Part shown: piece by piece, positions 12,507 to 24,500 of the stretch
Position numbering within the stretch: the first letter of the stretch is position 1
Layout of the letters: each line of letters begins with the position of its first letter
DNA from: Branchiostoma belcheri
Lineage: Eukaryota > Chordata > Leptocardii > Amphioxiformes > Branchiostomatidae
Length of the DNA stretch: 64,000 bases
Direction of reading: 5' to 3'
Assembly (NCBI RefSeq): GCF_001625305.1
Contig: NW_017803865.1
Coordinates: 2,117,317-2,181,316, forward strand
The notes under the pieces: generated by a model
Told to the model about the DNA's origin: nothing
Databases searched by the model: none
The model's input: only the letters and a program-made list of their open reading frames with translations
Position numbers and translations under genes: made by a program

Positions 12507-15500
12507 ATGGCAGCGGTCCAACAGCAACCCGTGCCCCGCGTCCTGGCGCTACTCTTGGCCGGACTGTTTTTCTTGGCTCTGGCGAGCGGTAAGTTGACGT
12601 TGTCTTAACGACTAATCTGCGAGAGTTCGGCAAAACAGGAAAAAAAGTGGCAGGTTTGGTGCCAACTCGAGTTCACGGCCATTGCTCATGCGTCTGTTTC
12701 CTATAATATCGGCGTGTCCTCACTGCGCTTTCAAGTATATATAGATGCACTTTGTGCCCACACACTGTCTGTCTGCATATAGTAGTAACCTTGGTCTTCA
12801 TTATGATATACAGGGGCTAGACACAACATCCAAGTCGTGTTTCCGAGGAGGGTTCAGCGGGAGCAGGCCGGGGCGCCCGGGCGCGGGGCTCGGGGGCGAG
12901 CCGCACGTGACGCCGAGGGCACGTCTGGCGGTGGCGACCCCCAGGACTTCGTCTTCTACCGTATGGACGCCTTCGGCAAGACCCTACTGCTACGTCTGAC
13001 GCCAAACAAGGAGTTCTTGTCCCGATCCTTCCAGACGATGACCCTCGGCGGCGACGGGCGGGTCGTCGACCTGAGCGGAAGCACCGGGGCGTGCTTCTAC
13101 TCCGGGACGGTGGAGTCCTTTGAGAGATCGTCCGTGGTCCTCAGTACATGCAGCGGACTGGTGGGTGCAATTTTACCGTCCACTCCATTTCTGTTTACAC
13201 CGTAAATCGTGAAACTTTTGTGTTGTGGTGACCTCTCCACCGCGAATTCATGTCATGACACCGGCACCACAAATATGCCTCCCATATATGACTAACATAC
13301 TACAGAATTGTTTCTACTGCGAATTTAAAACACCGTGAAAACCTCCCTTTCCCTCCCACCGCCAAATAAAACCACTGCGAAAGTTTTACGATTGACTAGT
13401 AAAAACTAAGCTCGTTATCAGTGACGGATCAACGTCGGTTACTTAAAAAACACTACCCGATCGACACTGTTAATTAGGTATGAGATATTAGCCTAATTGG
13501 TGACCTTAAACTGCCGATCGGGTATCAAACAGTGGGGGGAGAGTCGAAGGGATAATCTAATTATAACACATCGTAGCGTCATTAAACCTTTTCTGTGATC
13601 ATACCAGGGGTAACTCTTCCATGTTGTCAGCAGCCGGTGTGTTTTGTCTCAATGGCGACTGCGGACAGTGTGAAGGAAGGCCAACTGTCGGGTGGGATAT
13701 ATCAGACTAAAACGTCCAGACCACATGGCCTGGCGCTGTAACCTACATGTCAAGCTGCCACAGGAAAAGTGGGTGGTGGTTCTCCTTTTTTGGGGCAATC
13801 ATTTCCCAGCTAGCTAGCTGTGGTGACACGGACGTCTTACTTCGGGCAACCCCTGCTGAAAGGACGGGGGCGTGTCACTACTCACTGCGTCTGCAGAAGA
13901 GTGGGGGGGGGGGAGCAGGTGCAGTACGTTGGAAAAACGTACTGCACCTGCGTGAAACCCGGAATTTCTCATAACTTTCGTTGGATGTTTACGCTTGGTC
14001 AACGTTGCATAAGAATGTTGCCTCTTGTAGACAATATCTTTTCCAACACAGCACTTGAAATCTACGACGGTGGCTAAAGTCCATTGTTCTCATGACCTAC
14101 CTGTCATTTTTCTGTCTCACTTTCCCCTGATTGACATGAATCTTAAAATGGAGTTTAGTAGACAGGTATAGAACACAAAATCAGGCCGTTTTTTATGGGT
14201 TCACCACACCACGAAGTGGTGGTGAACCCATATTGCTTTTTCTGATGTTTCTTCTCCTCCTCCTTCTCCTCCTTCTCCTCCTGCCATATCTTCAAATGGA
14301 TTCAGCTTCTTCATTTTAGGGCCTAAGGTCCTGAAATTTGGTATGGAGGTACAGTGGGCAAATACCCCTAGGCATTTTTTAAATTTTTGTGATACAGGCT
14401 TTTAGAATGGTTTTATTCGAGTTTTTTGGCTGTGTTATAGCAAATGTATTACTGTGTTAGTGTGCCTTGTTTACCACGTCTGGGCATGAGTCATCACAAT
14501 GGAATGCAGGGCATCAACCAATAGGCATGCAGCTTTCCTCTATACTTCTTGCTGATTGGCTGTTGGGATTTAACTTGATTAACACCCGCACAGGGCATTT
14601 CCACCTGCACAGAGCATTTCTTGCTGATTGGCTGTTGGGATTTAACTTGATTAACACCTGCACAGAGCATTTCCATACTGACAGTATGTCTTTATTCAAG
14701 TGTTTTGGTAGGTATTTCAAGCTTTTCTGCTCCAGCATTGGAATGCGGGGCATGAACGTTTTTTATTTTATTTTGAAAATCAACAGTTTGCATTATGCAA
14801 TTAAAAATCCTAACCAATAAAGTAGGGAATAGCTATCCAACTGTTGTTTTAGTTGTATGTTACTTCATATTATAGTTATATCAATGTAATCATTGTTTTC
14901 CCTTGTGTTTCTCATTCTTTCCCTGCCATGTGGTAAAATGTGGTGAACCCATCGCTGTATTTGCTCCAAAGCAAATATTGGCCTTTCTAGTCTTGTCATT
15001 GTGTTCTTCATCGGGGAAGTCAAGTTTTATTGTTTCACTGTCCTGACGTCGTGAAATACAATTTGGTAGGTGATGTACATTGTAGCTTTAATTTTGACTA
15101 GGAATGTTAACCTTTATTTGTACAAAGAATCTTGGTGCTTTTGCTAGTTTCGTCTCTTCATGATAGTGTACTGGTCTGTGCTTTGAGGGACTCCATCATG
15201 TGTAAAATGATCATCTAGTTCGGAAGGCGTTCGATTCAGTTCGTGTCGTGACCTTCAGGCGTTCCCGGATCGGCCGTTTTTTTTTTTGGTGNNNNNNNNN
15301 NNNNNNNNNNNNNNNNNNNNNNNNNNNNNNNNNNNNNNNNNNNNNNNNNNNNNNNNNNNNNNNNNNNNNNNNNNNNNNNNNNNNNNNNNNNNNNNNNNNN
15401 NNNNNNNNNNNNNNNNNNNNNNNNNNNNNNNNNNNNNNNNNNNNNNNNNNNNNNNNNNNNNNNNNNNNNNNNNNNNNNNNNNNNNNNNNNNNNNNNNNNN

Positions 15501-18500
15501 NNNNNNNNNNNNNNNNNNNNNNNNNNNNNNNNNNNNNNNNNNNNNNNNNNNNNNNNNNNNNNNNNNNNNNNNNNNNNNNNNNNNNNNNNNNNNNNNNNNN
15601 NNNNNNNNNNNNNNNNNNNNNNNNNNNNNNNNNNNNNNNNNNNNNNNNNNNNNNNNNNNNNNNNNNNNNNNNNNNNNNNNNNNNNNNNNNNNNNNNNNNN
15701 NNNNNNNCCCCCCCCCCCCCCAAAAAAAAACCCGGCCGATCCGGGAACGCCTGAAAATGAGGCTAGTCGTGACCGGTGTGTAGTATCGCCCCTACAAACA
15801 GCACTAGCGGAGATTCCCTGATAGCGTCTAAATTTGCACGTAACGCCGATCGTATGTCTGGCCTGAGAGAGGCAGGGAAGTCCTCACGCGTGTCTTGATA
15901 AGGCAGGAGTGAAGGGGAACGCTCTGTCTGGACAGCCGTGTCCATGTAAGGCGGAACGGCCCGTAAATCGTCCGTCAGGGTGTCGAGATGTCAGGAGCAG
16001 ACGGAGAGGTAGTCTCAACACCGGGCTTTAGAGTACCCCCCTCCCCAATTTGCTGAAGAAGTTCAGTTGTTTTTGTTCCCGTTTGTTCTCTGTGAGGACA
16101 CAATGCAGGGCGCCACAACAACAGCAATATCAAAACACCTGCTGTGGATCCCGCAACATGGACTAATATGGCAAAGGTCTCTCTGATCCGTCATGCCATA
16201 TACTTGCACGTTTAAGGTACTGTGATTCTGTCCTGACTCTGTCTGTCTGGCGTACAAGGGCGGCTCCGTCATGTCTGTCATAACTTATTTGGACAAAATG
16301 ACGATTGGAAGATGGGATGACAGAAAACGCCTTATAGCTGTTTCCTTTACCAAAGTCCCCTGTGTTTCAACTCAAGGCCCTACTATGAATCCACTTGGCC
16401 CCTTCTAATAAACGAAGAGTACCTATTATTTGCTACGCTATTATAGATAACGATCGCCTCCCACAGAAATGCCTAACAATGAACATGTTTTGTGTAAAAG
16501 AATGTCAGAAAGCACGGGGACAGTTGCAGTTTTTCCTCTCCCAGTATTCCTGTAACAAATCATGTACTTTAATCGCCCACAGCGGGTTCCCATCACCCAG
16601 GCTGCCGTCTGTTTACACACGTCCGATCCGTCTTAACTAAGGGTTGTCATCAGACACAGGGAGGGACCCAATAGACGCTTTTAGAAGTTCTAAAAAGCTT
16701 GACGATAGACAAAGCTCCCTCCCCATCTTCCCACTTTCCAGAGAAAGAGAAAGGAACAGACATACACATAGGGATAGATAGGTAGACAGCGAGAGAGGGG
16801 GGAGGTAGAGAGAGACAGAGGGACAGAGAAGAGAGAAATATCTATGCAGACAGTTAGACAGTTTAGAAGTCCTGAAAAGCTTGTACATAGATAAAAGCTC
16901 CTTCCCAACTCAGTCATTTGCTGAGCTTCCTAGCACAATGCGGATAAATGCACGATCACTCCTAAGTCCACCCGTTCTTGCTGACTGACAGGTACATGTA
17001 CATCTCTCTCTGACCCGGTGTCGATGTCCCGGCGGGTACGTTACAGGTAGTGTAGGTCACTCCAAGGTCGGATAAAGCTCCCCGGGGTTTAGGTAGGGAA
17101 TGCCAACGTGGCCCGAGGAACCAGGAATCTTGACCCTTTCCTCAATTAGATCAATTTACTCCAGCCATATATCCAGACTGAATCACCCTGTATGTTTACC
17201 TGTGCCGCCGTCACCACAAGGGACAATACACGCAGTTCCCAATAGACTGAATAGAGAGAGGGTTTCCCCACATTCCTAGAATGTTACAGACGTTGTTAAT
17301 GGCGAATTGGTTGAAACGCTGTGATCAGTAGTCAGGTAAAAACTCAGTGAACAGCAGTGTTTACATGTACCAATAAGGAGCAATTCTCGAAGCTACACTT
17401 GAAGATATTGATTGCATAATCGACACAAATACCTGACACCGTGATGAACTTATTGAAGTCAAACCCGGAAATCGGTATTGTCTCATCCCCCTTGAGACCC
17501 TTTATATAACACGTGCAACCGCGTTCCAAAAAGAACATTTAGTTTGGCAGCGGTCACGCTATTTTAAGCGTTTCTGAAACTACGGTGACACTGACAAAAC
17601 GAGCGTTTTGATCGGATGCGGTCAGGCCATGTTAAACGAACCCGCGGCCGATGAACCTGTCGTTTCCGATCATATCCGACATTTGCCGAGAGTAACGGAC
17701 GTAGAATCTTAAGAGCCCATGGCGCAATGGCAGCTGGGTAGACAGATGTCACTTTTCACAAGAAAAGCCGTACTTTGGGAATGTTGGGTTTTGCTGTCAC
17801 TATAAATAGGCAAAGGCCTTGTACTTTATGGGTACCACATGTAGCTTCGGGATAAACTCTCAGTGCATTTGTTTAAAACAAAAAACTAATATTTTTCAGA
17901 AAAAAAGCGTATCTGTCTCTCCTCTTGTTGCCTCGTTTTTGGTAACCTTAATCGAGGGTTGTTGCAAACCCTAATTTAAGTCAGACACAGAAAATGAGCT
18001 CGAGGTAAACTTGATGGTCACGGAAACCCAAAATACTTGCCCGGAAATCAGAAATCTCCGAATTCTTGTTATACAATTTCTACATTTGCCGCAATAGGAA
18101 GAGGTACACACATTGGCACGCACTCAAACCAAACAGAACCATTTGCCTTTGACAGATGGGGCTGATCAAGGTGAACAACGAGCAGATGCTGATCGAGCCG
18201 CTGTCGCAGAGAAGGCGGTACTTCGGCGGGAGACCACACCGGGTTTACCGAAGGGAGCTGCCACAGGCTTCGGTCACACAGTTCTGCGGCACTGAGACAG
18301 GTAACGTCACAACAGTAAGGTTGCGTAGATCTTGAAGGAATCGAAGGTATTGAAGGCATCTTTAAGTACTTCGATGTCCCCAGCATAATGTCTCTCAAGT
18401 ATACTATCTCCTGTATGATAAGTCCCCAGCAACTGAGTGTCTTTAGTAATAGTTTCAATGATTATATATAAGCTGTCCGTCTTTGTCCTCGCCATAGCTA

Positions 18501-21500
18501 AAAAGTTGATTTATCGCATTGTGTTGACCTTTCTTTATGAGGAAATGGGAATGTTCGTACGCCACAATCTCCGAGCGATCACTGTTTTCCTTTACATTAT
18601 ATACATGCAAATTATTTCAAGACATATGCAAATTATTGGTAGGGAAATCAAGAAACCGTTTTGCTTACCACTCACTGTACTTGATGTCATGGCGATTGCT
18701 CTTATACATTCACGATTTCTTTTTCCCTTTTGCCACAGACGACAGAGGTAGCGAAAGTGACGAGCCGGGGTCTCGACAGACTAAACGTTCCGCCGTGAAC
18801 AACATCGACGCGCGGCAGCGGACGGTGGAAGCGCTGGTCGTGTTGGACAAGTCTATCGTGAAGCATCACGGGAGAGCCCTGGTCAAGACCTACGCCCTCA
18901 CGGTCATGAGCATGGTGGGTATCACACCCGAGTTTTACACTTCCCATGGGGTCATTTGTAGGACCTTCAGTGATTCATTTTGACATCATATCAAGGACGG
19001 TTAAATAATGATGATAAGTAGAAAAAATAACTTGGCTCACCGGAATTTTCGACCGAATCTCTCGTTGTGCATCAGCTATCTAACCCAAGCGCTGTAGGTC
19101 GATGAAGGTTAGACACCCAGATAATGAAGTACACAAGGAATTGTTACTCTATCAACTGGACAGGTTTTGAAAGTGCTGTAGACACGTGATTCTTTCGCAC
19201 ATGTGGCATCAGCACTGCGTAAAAGCACGTCGGAAGTCGGTACCGCCCCCTGGTTGAGAGAATGTTGGTGTGTCTGATATAGGTGGACTCCTGAACTCCT
19301 ATCACAAAATATCGTCGTTCAGTGTCCGTAGTCACTGCTTTCTTGACTAACTGAACAAATTCTAAAGTCAGGCTTTGCTGTGCATATATATGGTTTGCCC
19401 CTAGGCCACTGACTGCCATAAAGTTAAAACCTGTTCTTAAGACCCAAGTTCAAGGTTGACTCTATCTAAACACGGTGGGCGTTAGCTTGTGTAGTCTGCG
19501 TTGACTCATCTCGGGCCGTTTCGCGTGGTAGAGACAATGGTTTGTGACAGGAGTTACGGCAGGTCGCGTCTCCCTATTTCACCTGTTCTTGAATCAATCA
19601 AACCTCAGGTCATCGCGTGCTGCACTGTTCACTGTATGTACGGCGGCGCAGAGCGCTAACATGGGGCTTAGCGAACAGAACATTGATGACGGCTACAGAA
19701 AAAGATAACTTGTTGTTCAGAATTCGTTCCGCCGATGCAGTTTCCTAGTTAAAAAAAAATTAAAATCAGATTATCCGAGCCAGACAGGATTCGAACCTGC
19801 AATCTTCTGATCCGAAGTCAGACGCGTTATCCATTACGCTACTGGCCCACCTTGTTACAAGGGTCAACGCCTCCGACAGACAAATCAGATACTAGTATAC
19901 ATCTTTACCTTCTTTACGCTGATACAGTGAACGTCTTTTACGTCTGTAATATCGTAACAACGAAACTTGCAAATATGAATATGGTGTTACTCTGTTCCGA
20001 ATGATGAGTAGTTTGTAAAGTTTTGCTAAGTGTATATGCATATATAGAGTATTTTGTATTGAGGACGCGATTCGGACACCTCAGGCGCGCGAGCAACTTC
20101 AATTTCACTTAAACTTCAGCGCAGAACGTCTGTTTCAGTGTAGGAGAGAGATTGTCCTCACGGGTGGTAAAGTTTGAACATGGGTTGTCTGACATTTGAC
20201 ATCCTCAGGAACGAAGATACCTAGCTGTGGCTCTGTAATCTGGGTCAGTGAGGTGTCGGGTCGTGACACCGGGGCAGGGATCAGGTAGAGCAGGGGTCAA
20301 CTCTGAAGGGTCACGATGACGCAGTGATACTGAGTACCCTTCTCCACGGGTCAACGGCAGCATGGAACACTGAAATACAGCCGGTACCCCCTCCCACGGC
20401 AGCAGGCATACAAGTCTGGTCAGCTTTTGAAACTAGTCTACACAGGCTTTAGGCACTGTTCAATTTTCTCACATTTAATGTACGTTCTGTCTGTTCGTTG
20501 CGAAACCTGGAAAAGCACAAGTGACAAGAGTCATTGTCGATGTGTGTCTATTGTCACAGAAGTAACTGGCTTTAAAATGCTTCTATTTGAGTTTTGTCAT
20601 AATTAGGCCACACCAAGTAAATTCTATGGATGACGTCCGCGCGCGCATTGATTTTGGCCTGTTCCTAGAAAAAAACAAGAAATTCCGCTTCCTGTAACTA
20701 TGACCAAAGAGTCACGACAGTGCCGCAAATCGTCAGATTTACGTGAAACCCGTAACGCGAAGAAAGTGTCTATTACCATCCTGTTTTCACTGTTCACTAT
20801 TCCACCTGATTTATTGCTGTTTTGATGATGAATAAAATACTTCTTGCTTGTTACACTGTGTCACCTCATTCAATTTGTGTCCTAACATTTGTCGTCTCTT
20901 AGTATATTTCTAATCTAGGCATCTTGTTTTTTTAGGGCCCTTCTTGTTTTTTTCGCCCTCTCGCATTAGACTTAGGGTCTCCAAAGGACGTCATCCATAA
21001 AATTTACTTGGTGTGGCCTTAGATCTAATTACCCGGCTTACATCGTGCCGCTTCAACTGTTGCTTTAACCCAAAACGCTTGGCAACAGTCTGCGCCATTC
21101 TCGGAATGTAGGGGGAAACCCTGCCTTTATTGGGAACTGCTAGTGTGCCTTACTGGACAGTCCCCTTTATCTTTCCTTTTTGGCAGTGACCGTTTTGTCT
21201 TCGCGCCCACAGACACAGCTGACTGTACACGCGTTTAATGGGTTTTCCATGGCAGTGTGCCAAAGGCTCACGGTCTGTGATGACGGGAACTCCGCCGAGG
21301 TATTTCTGCAGCTCGGTTTTCTGTTGTGGCACGCTGCCATGGCAACAGATTTCCGTCTCATGGTGCTGGAACATTGATTTCTCAAATGGAAGGAAATGAG
21401 GCATATTTGGGGAATACATGAAAATAAATGTGGGTCACCAGAACTCTCTAGATCTCGTGACATTCCAGATACCAAAGTGGCTTTTGATAAGAACAACCAG

Positions 21501-24500
21501 TAGTACAGGAATCAACAGCTTGCATATCACAGCAGTTAAAGTTGTCCTCACATAGCTCTTTCCTTGGATAAAAATCAAATGCAAAGAATTTTGTTTCTGT
21601 ATTTAACATGACATGGGATATGTTCTGAAAAGAAGAATATGGGTAACTTTTACGAGAAAAATCTTGATGTGTTAAAATGTTGATGTGTGATTTTCTCTGT
21701 GCAGGTGAACTCTGTCATCAGCCTGCCCAGTATGGGACACAACATCAACATCGCTGTCACCAAACTCGTCATTCTGGAGGAAGACCAGGTACGGCCATGT
21801 CCGTGTGTTTGTTTGCTTGGCTGGCAGGGCGAGCTAAATGTCATGTCGAAGAGACCAGGAGCTTTTAACTGTGTGTCACGGCGGTTTCTCATTCCTAATC
21901 CGGAGATACGGAGGACTTTATAATACTACGTATGAAGATTATAACTCTTATTTTGTTCCCAAGAGGAGGAAAAAGTGACCAGTTTAAAGCAGTACCCAAG
22001 GCGATTTGTTCTGTGATTTACCTGAAGATAAAACACACTTTCTTCTAGTTGATAAGAGATAATGATATGTCTTTTGAACTCCACCTTCAGGTAGGTCTGA
22101 AACTGGCTCACCATGCTGACAGCGCCCTGCACAACTTCTGTCAGTGGCAGAGGGAGAAACTCCCATACGTCTCTGCGGTAGACACCGACACAAACGAGGT
22201 CATAGGTCATCGGGACAGGCCTAGTCGTCACGACGCCGCCATCTTGTTGACAAGGTCAGCGTCAGTGCCTTTGTATGAATTGTATCAACAATTGCCTGTC
22301 GTTTATACACAGCCATTATGCTATATGAAGTACCTCAATCATCATCAAGTTTTTGCCGCTCGTTCGTTCCAAACTTGGGTGTCGAATGCGTCACCATATA
22401 AATGAAAACTAAGCAGACGTCAGGAGGAAAAGACTGAATGAAGCAATTAAGTGAAGTGACCCAATCCTTAACCGCACAATGTTACAAAATATTTCTTAGA
22501 AAGAGAACTCTATCCGTTAGAAAGAGCTCACGATACATAATCATAATACGATTATACATGTAGGTTCACTCTTATTAGCACTAGTCCAATTCATGTCACC
22601 AAGGTGGCCAATTATTTGGCACACATCGTCATCACACATGATATCCAACTAGTTATTCCCATCTTGGCCCCGGAAAGCATTTCTTGTTACACAAACTGTG
22701 ATGGTTGTTCCTGGTCCGCCCCTCTAGTGTGCTCAGACCCCCGTTCTTGATCATGACGTGACAGCGAACGTTCTATTCAAGTCAATTCCTGAGCTGTTGT
22801 CCGTCTAGCCTGGGTGCCTGACCCATGGCCATGGCACACTGCTGGACACAAAATATCTCAGTGAGCATGAGATACTTTGTGTACTATGGGTCTGGCACCC
22901 AGGCTATTGTCAGTCCACCACCTGTTCTTCGCCGTGGCCCTCTGAACGCTCGATGATTTACTATCCTCGTTCCTTTCCTTGTCAATCTCCTAGATAAAGG
23001 AAATCTTGTTTTGCTCCTTAAGACGCCATGAAACGTCTTGGAAGGATCTAGTTCTTAACGCCCTAACGCTGAGTATATAGCGTCTTACATCCATGTCTGA
23101 GCCCCGAAGGTCAGTTTGTGGTTCTCGGAGAATAAAAACCTTGAAGACTTCTGTCGTCGTCTGCACTGACCTACCCGATCCGCGAGGTCAGAGGTTAGGG
23201 CCAGCGCCATACATCGCCCGGATAATCACCGCGAGGAATGCCGCACAGGAAGTCACGTGACCACAGAGCTTTTCTGGCTGTCAGTTGGTTCTTGTATCAA
23301 ACGGGAATCTTTAATAGCCTATTTCTATGATGTAGTACAGAATGCTTTCAAGGTTGTTTTTCAACAGTAGCCTGCCACACCAAGGTCTTCTGAGGACATG
23401 TGCACATTCTACGCATTGAAATGCATGATAAACGGTTGGATGTTAAAAGTTACATGTTTTGCGAGTTCTACTTTTCCGGCCAGACATAAAGATTGGGGTA
23501 GCAATTTGCGGCCAGCTTTCTTCATGTGACATGTCATCTGATAGGGCGATGCCTGTTTCGCTGTAATTTACTAATACGGTTTTACAAATCATCAGTGCTG
23601 TGCCTGAGGACATTTGTATATCTGCAGAAGGTATGTGACAGTTGCAGGATTGTAACACATGTGCGATAATTCTCTGACCATCCTTATCATAGCTTTAGTT
23701 ATATCTCTTCTGACAGAAAGAGTTAGTGAAGATGTAAAGAGCAGATGGCAGGCTAGAATGTATCAACAGTGCCAGTAGCATACGTTTGGGTTTCATCCAG
23801 CTGTAGATGCGTCGTGGAGTATAGTTTAGATATAGATATTTACAAAACAAACGGTAATTAATCTTTTTTCACAAGGTCACTATGTTTTGCTTACCGTCAA
23901 AAGTTTTGAGGAATTGGTTACAGAGCAAAGTGCTTCGCAACATTCGTATCTTGAACAAGTTACCTGCACAACTACATCCATTGCAAGTCCACACAACTTT
24001 GGCAGAGTTATAACTGTAATTTAATGGTCAAGAGTATTTGTACAGCTGTAAATGCAGGACGAGAGTATAGAAAATGGATCAGGGAGAACATCTGATGACC
24101 ATCACATTGCTCCCTCCCTCACCAGAGGTGATTTATCCTTCTGATGGAGGCCAGAGCATCGGTACGGGATGTATCGATACAGCTATCGTATCCAGAAGGC
24201 AAAACCGTGCATATCTAGTTCTATGTCTGAATGGTTTAGGGCTAGGATCAGGATCAGGCACTGTTCTGGAAAGTCTCCGCGTATCCGTGTAAATTTTGCT
24301 CAGAATCTGTTCTGGATACGCGTGAACTTTCCAGGACCGTGCCTGAGCATGGCTCTAGAAAAGCACAGTTCTGAATACAGCAACACTTATCACCACAGCG
24401 GCTTAATAGGCTGTGACATGTTACTTTCTTAATGGCACGCCTTAAGGTGGAGCCCTGGCCGCCCATCTAGCCTGGTTATCCTAAGCAAGGTCGACCAAGG

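Larger units (their letters stand above)
13161..18155. other. ADAMTS intron 2: MITE-rich, contains an assembly gap
   Basis: This 5-kb intron carries the MITE at 13200-13394, the inverted repeat at 13454-13524, the hairpin at 13915-13951, the repeat element at 14195-14955, the gap with inverted flanks at 15254-15755, and a purine-rich tract near 16735-16850 flanked by a duplicated segment. No coding exon was found. Confidence 0.6.
18915..21704. other. ADAMTS intron 4
   Basis: A 2.8-kb intron that holds the tRNA-Arg gene on the opposite strand and the complete Harbinger-like MITE at 20606-21018. Nothing else is identified. Confidence 0.6.

Noticed and set aside
15211-15783. Open frames across the N gap
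   Set aside because: They exist only because Ns hide stop codons.
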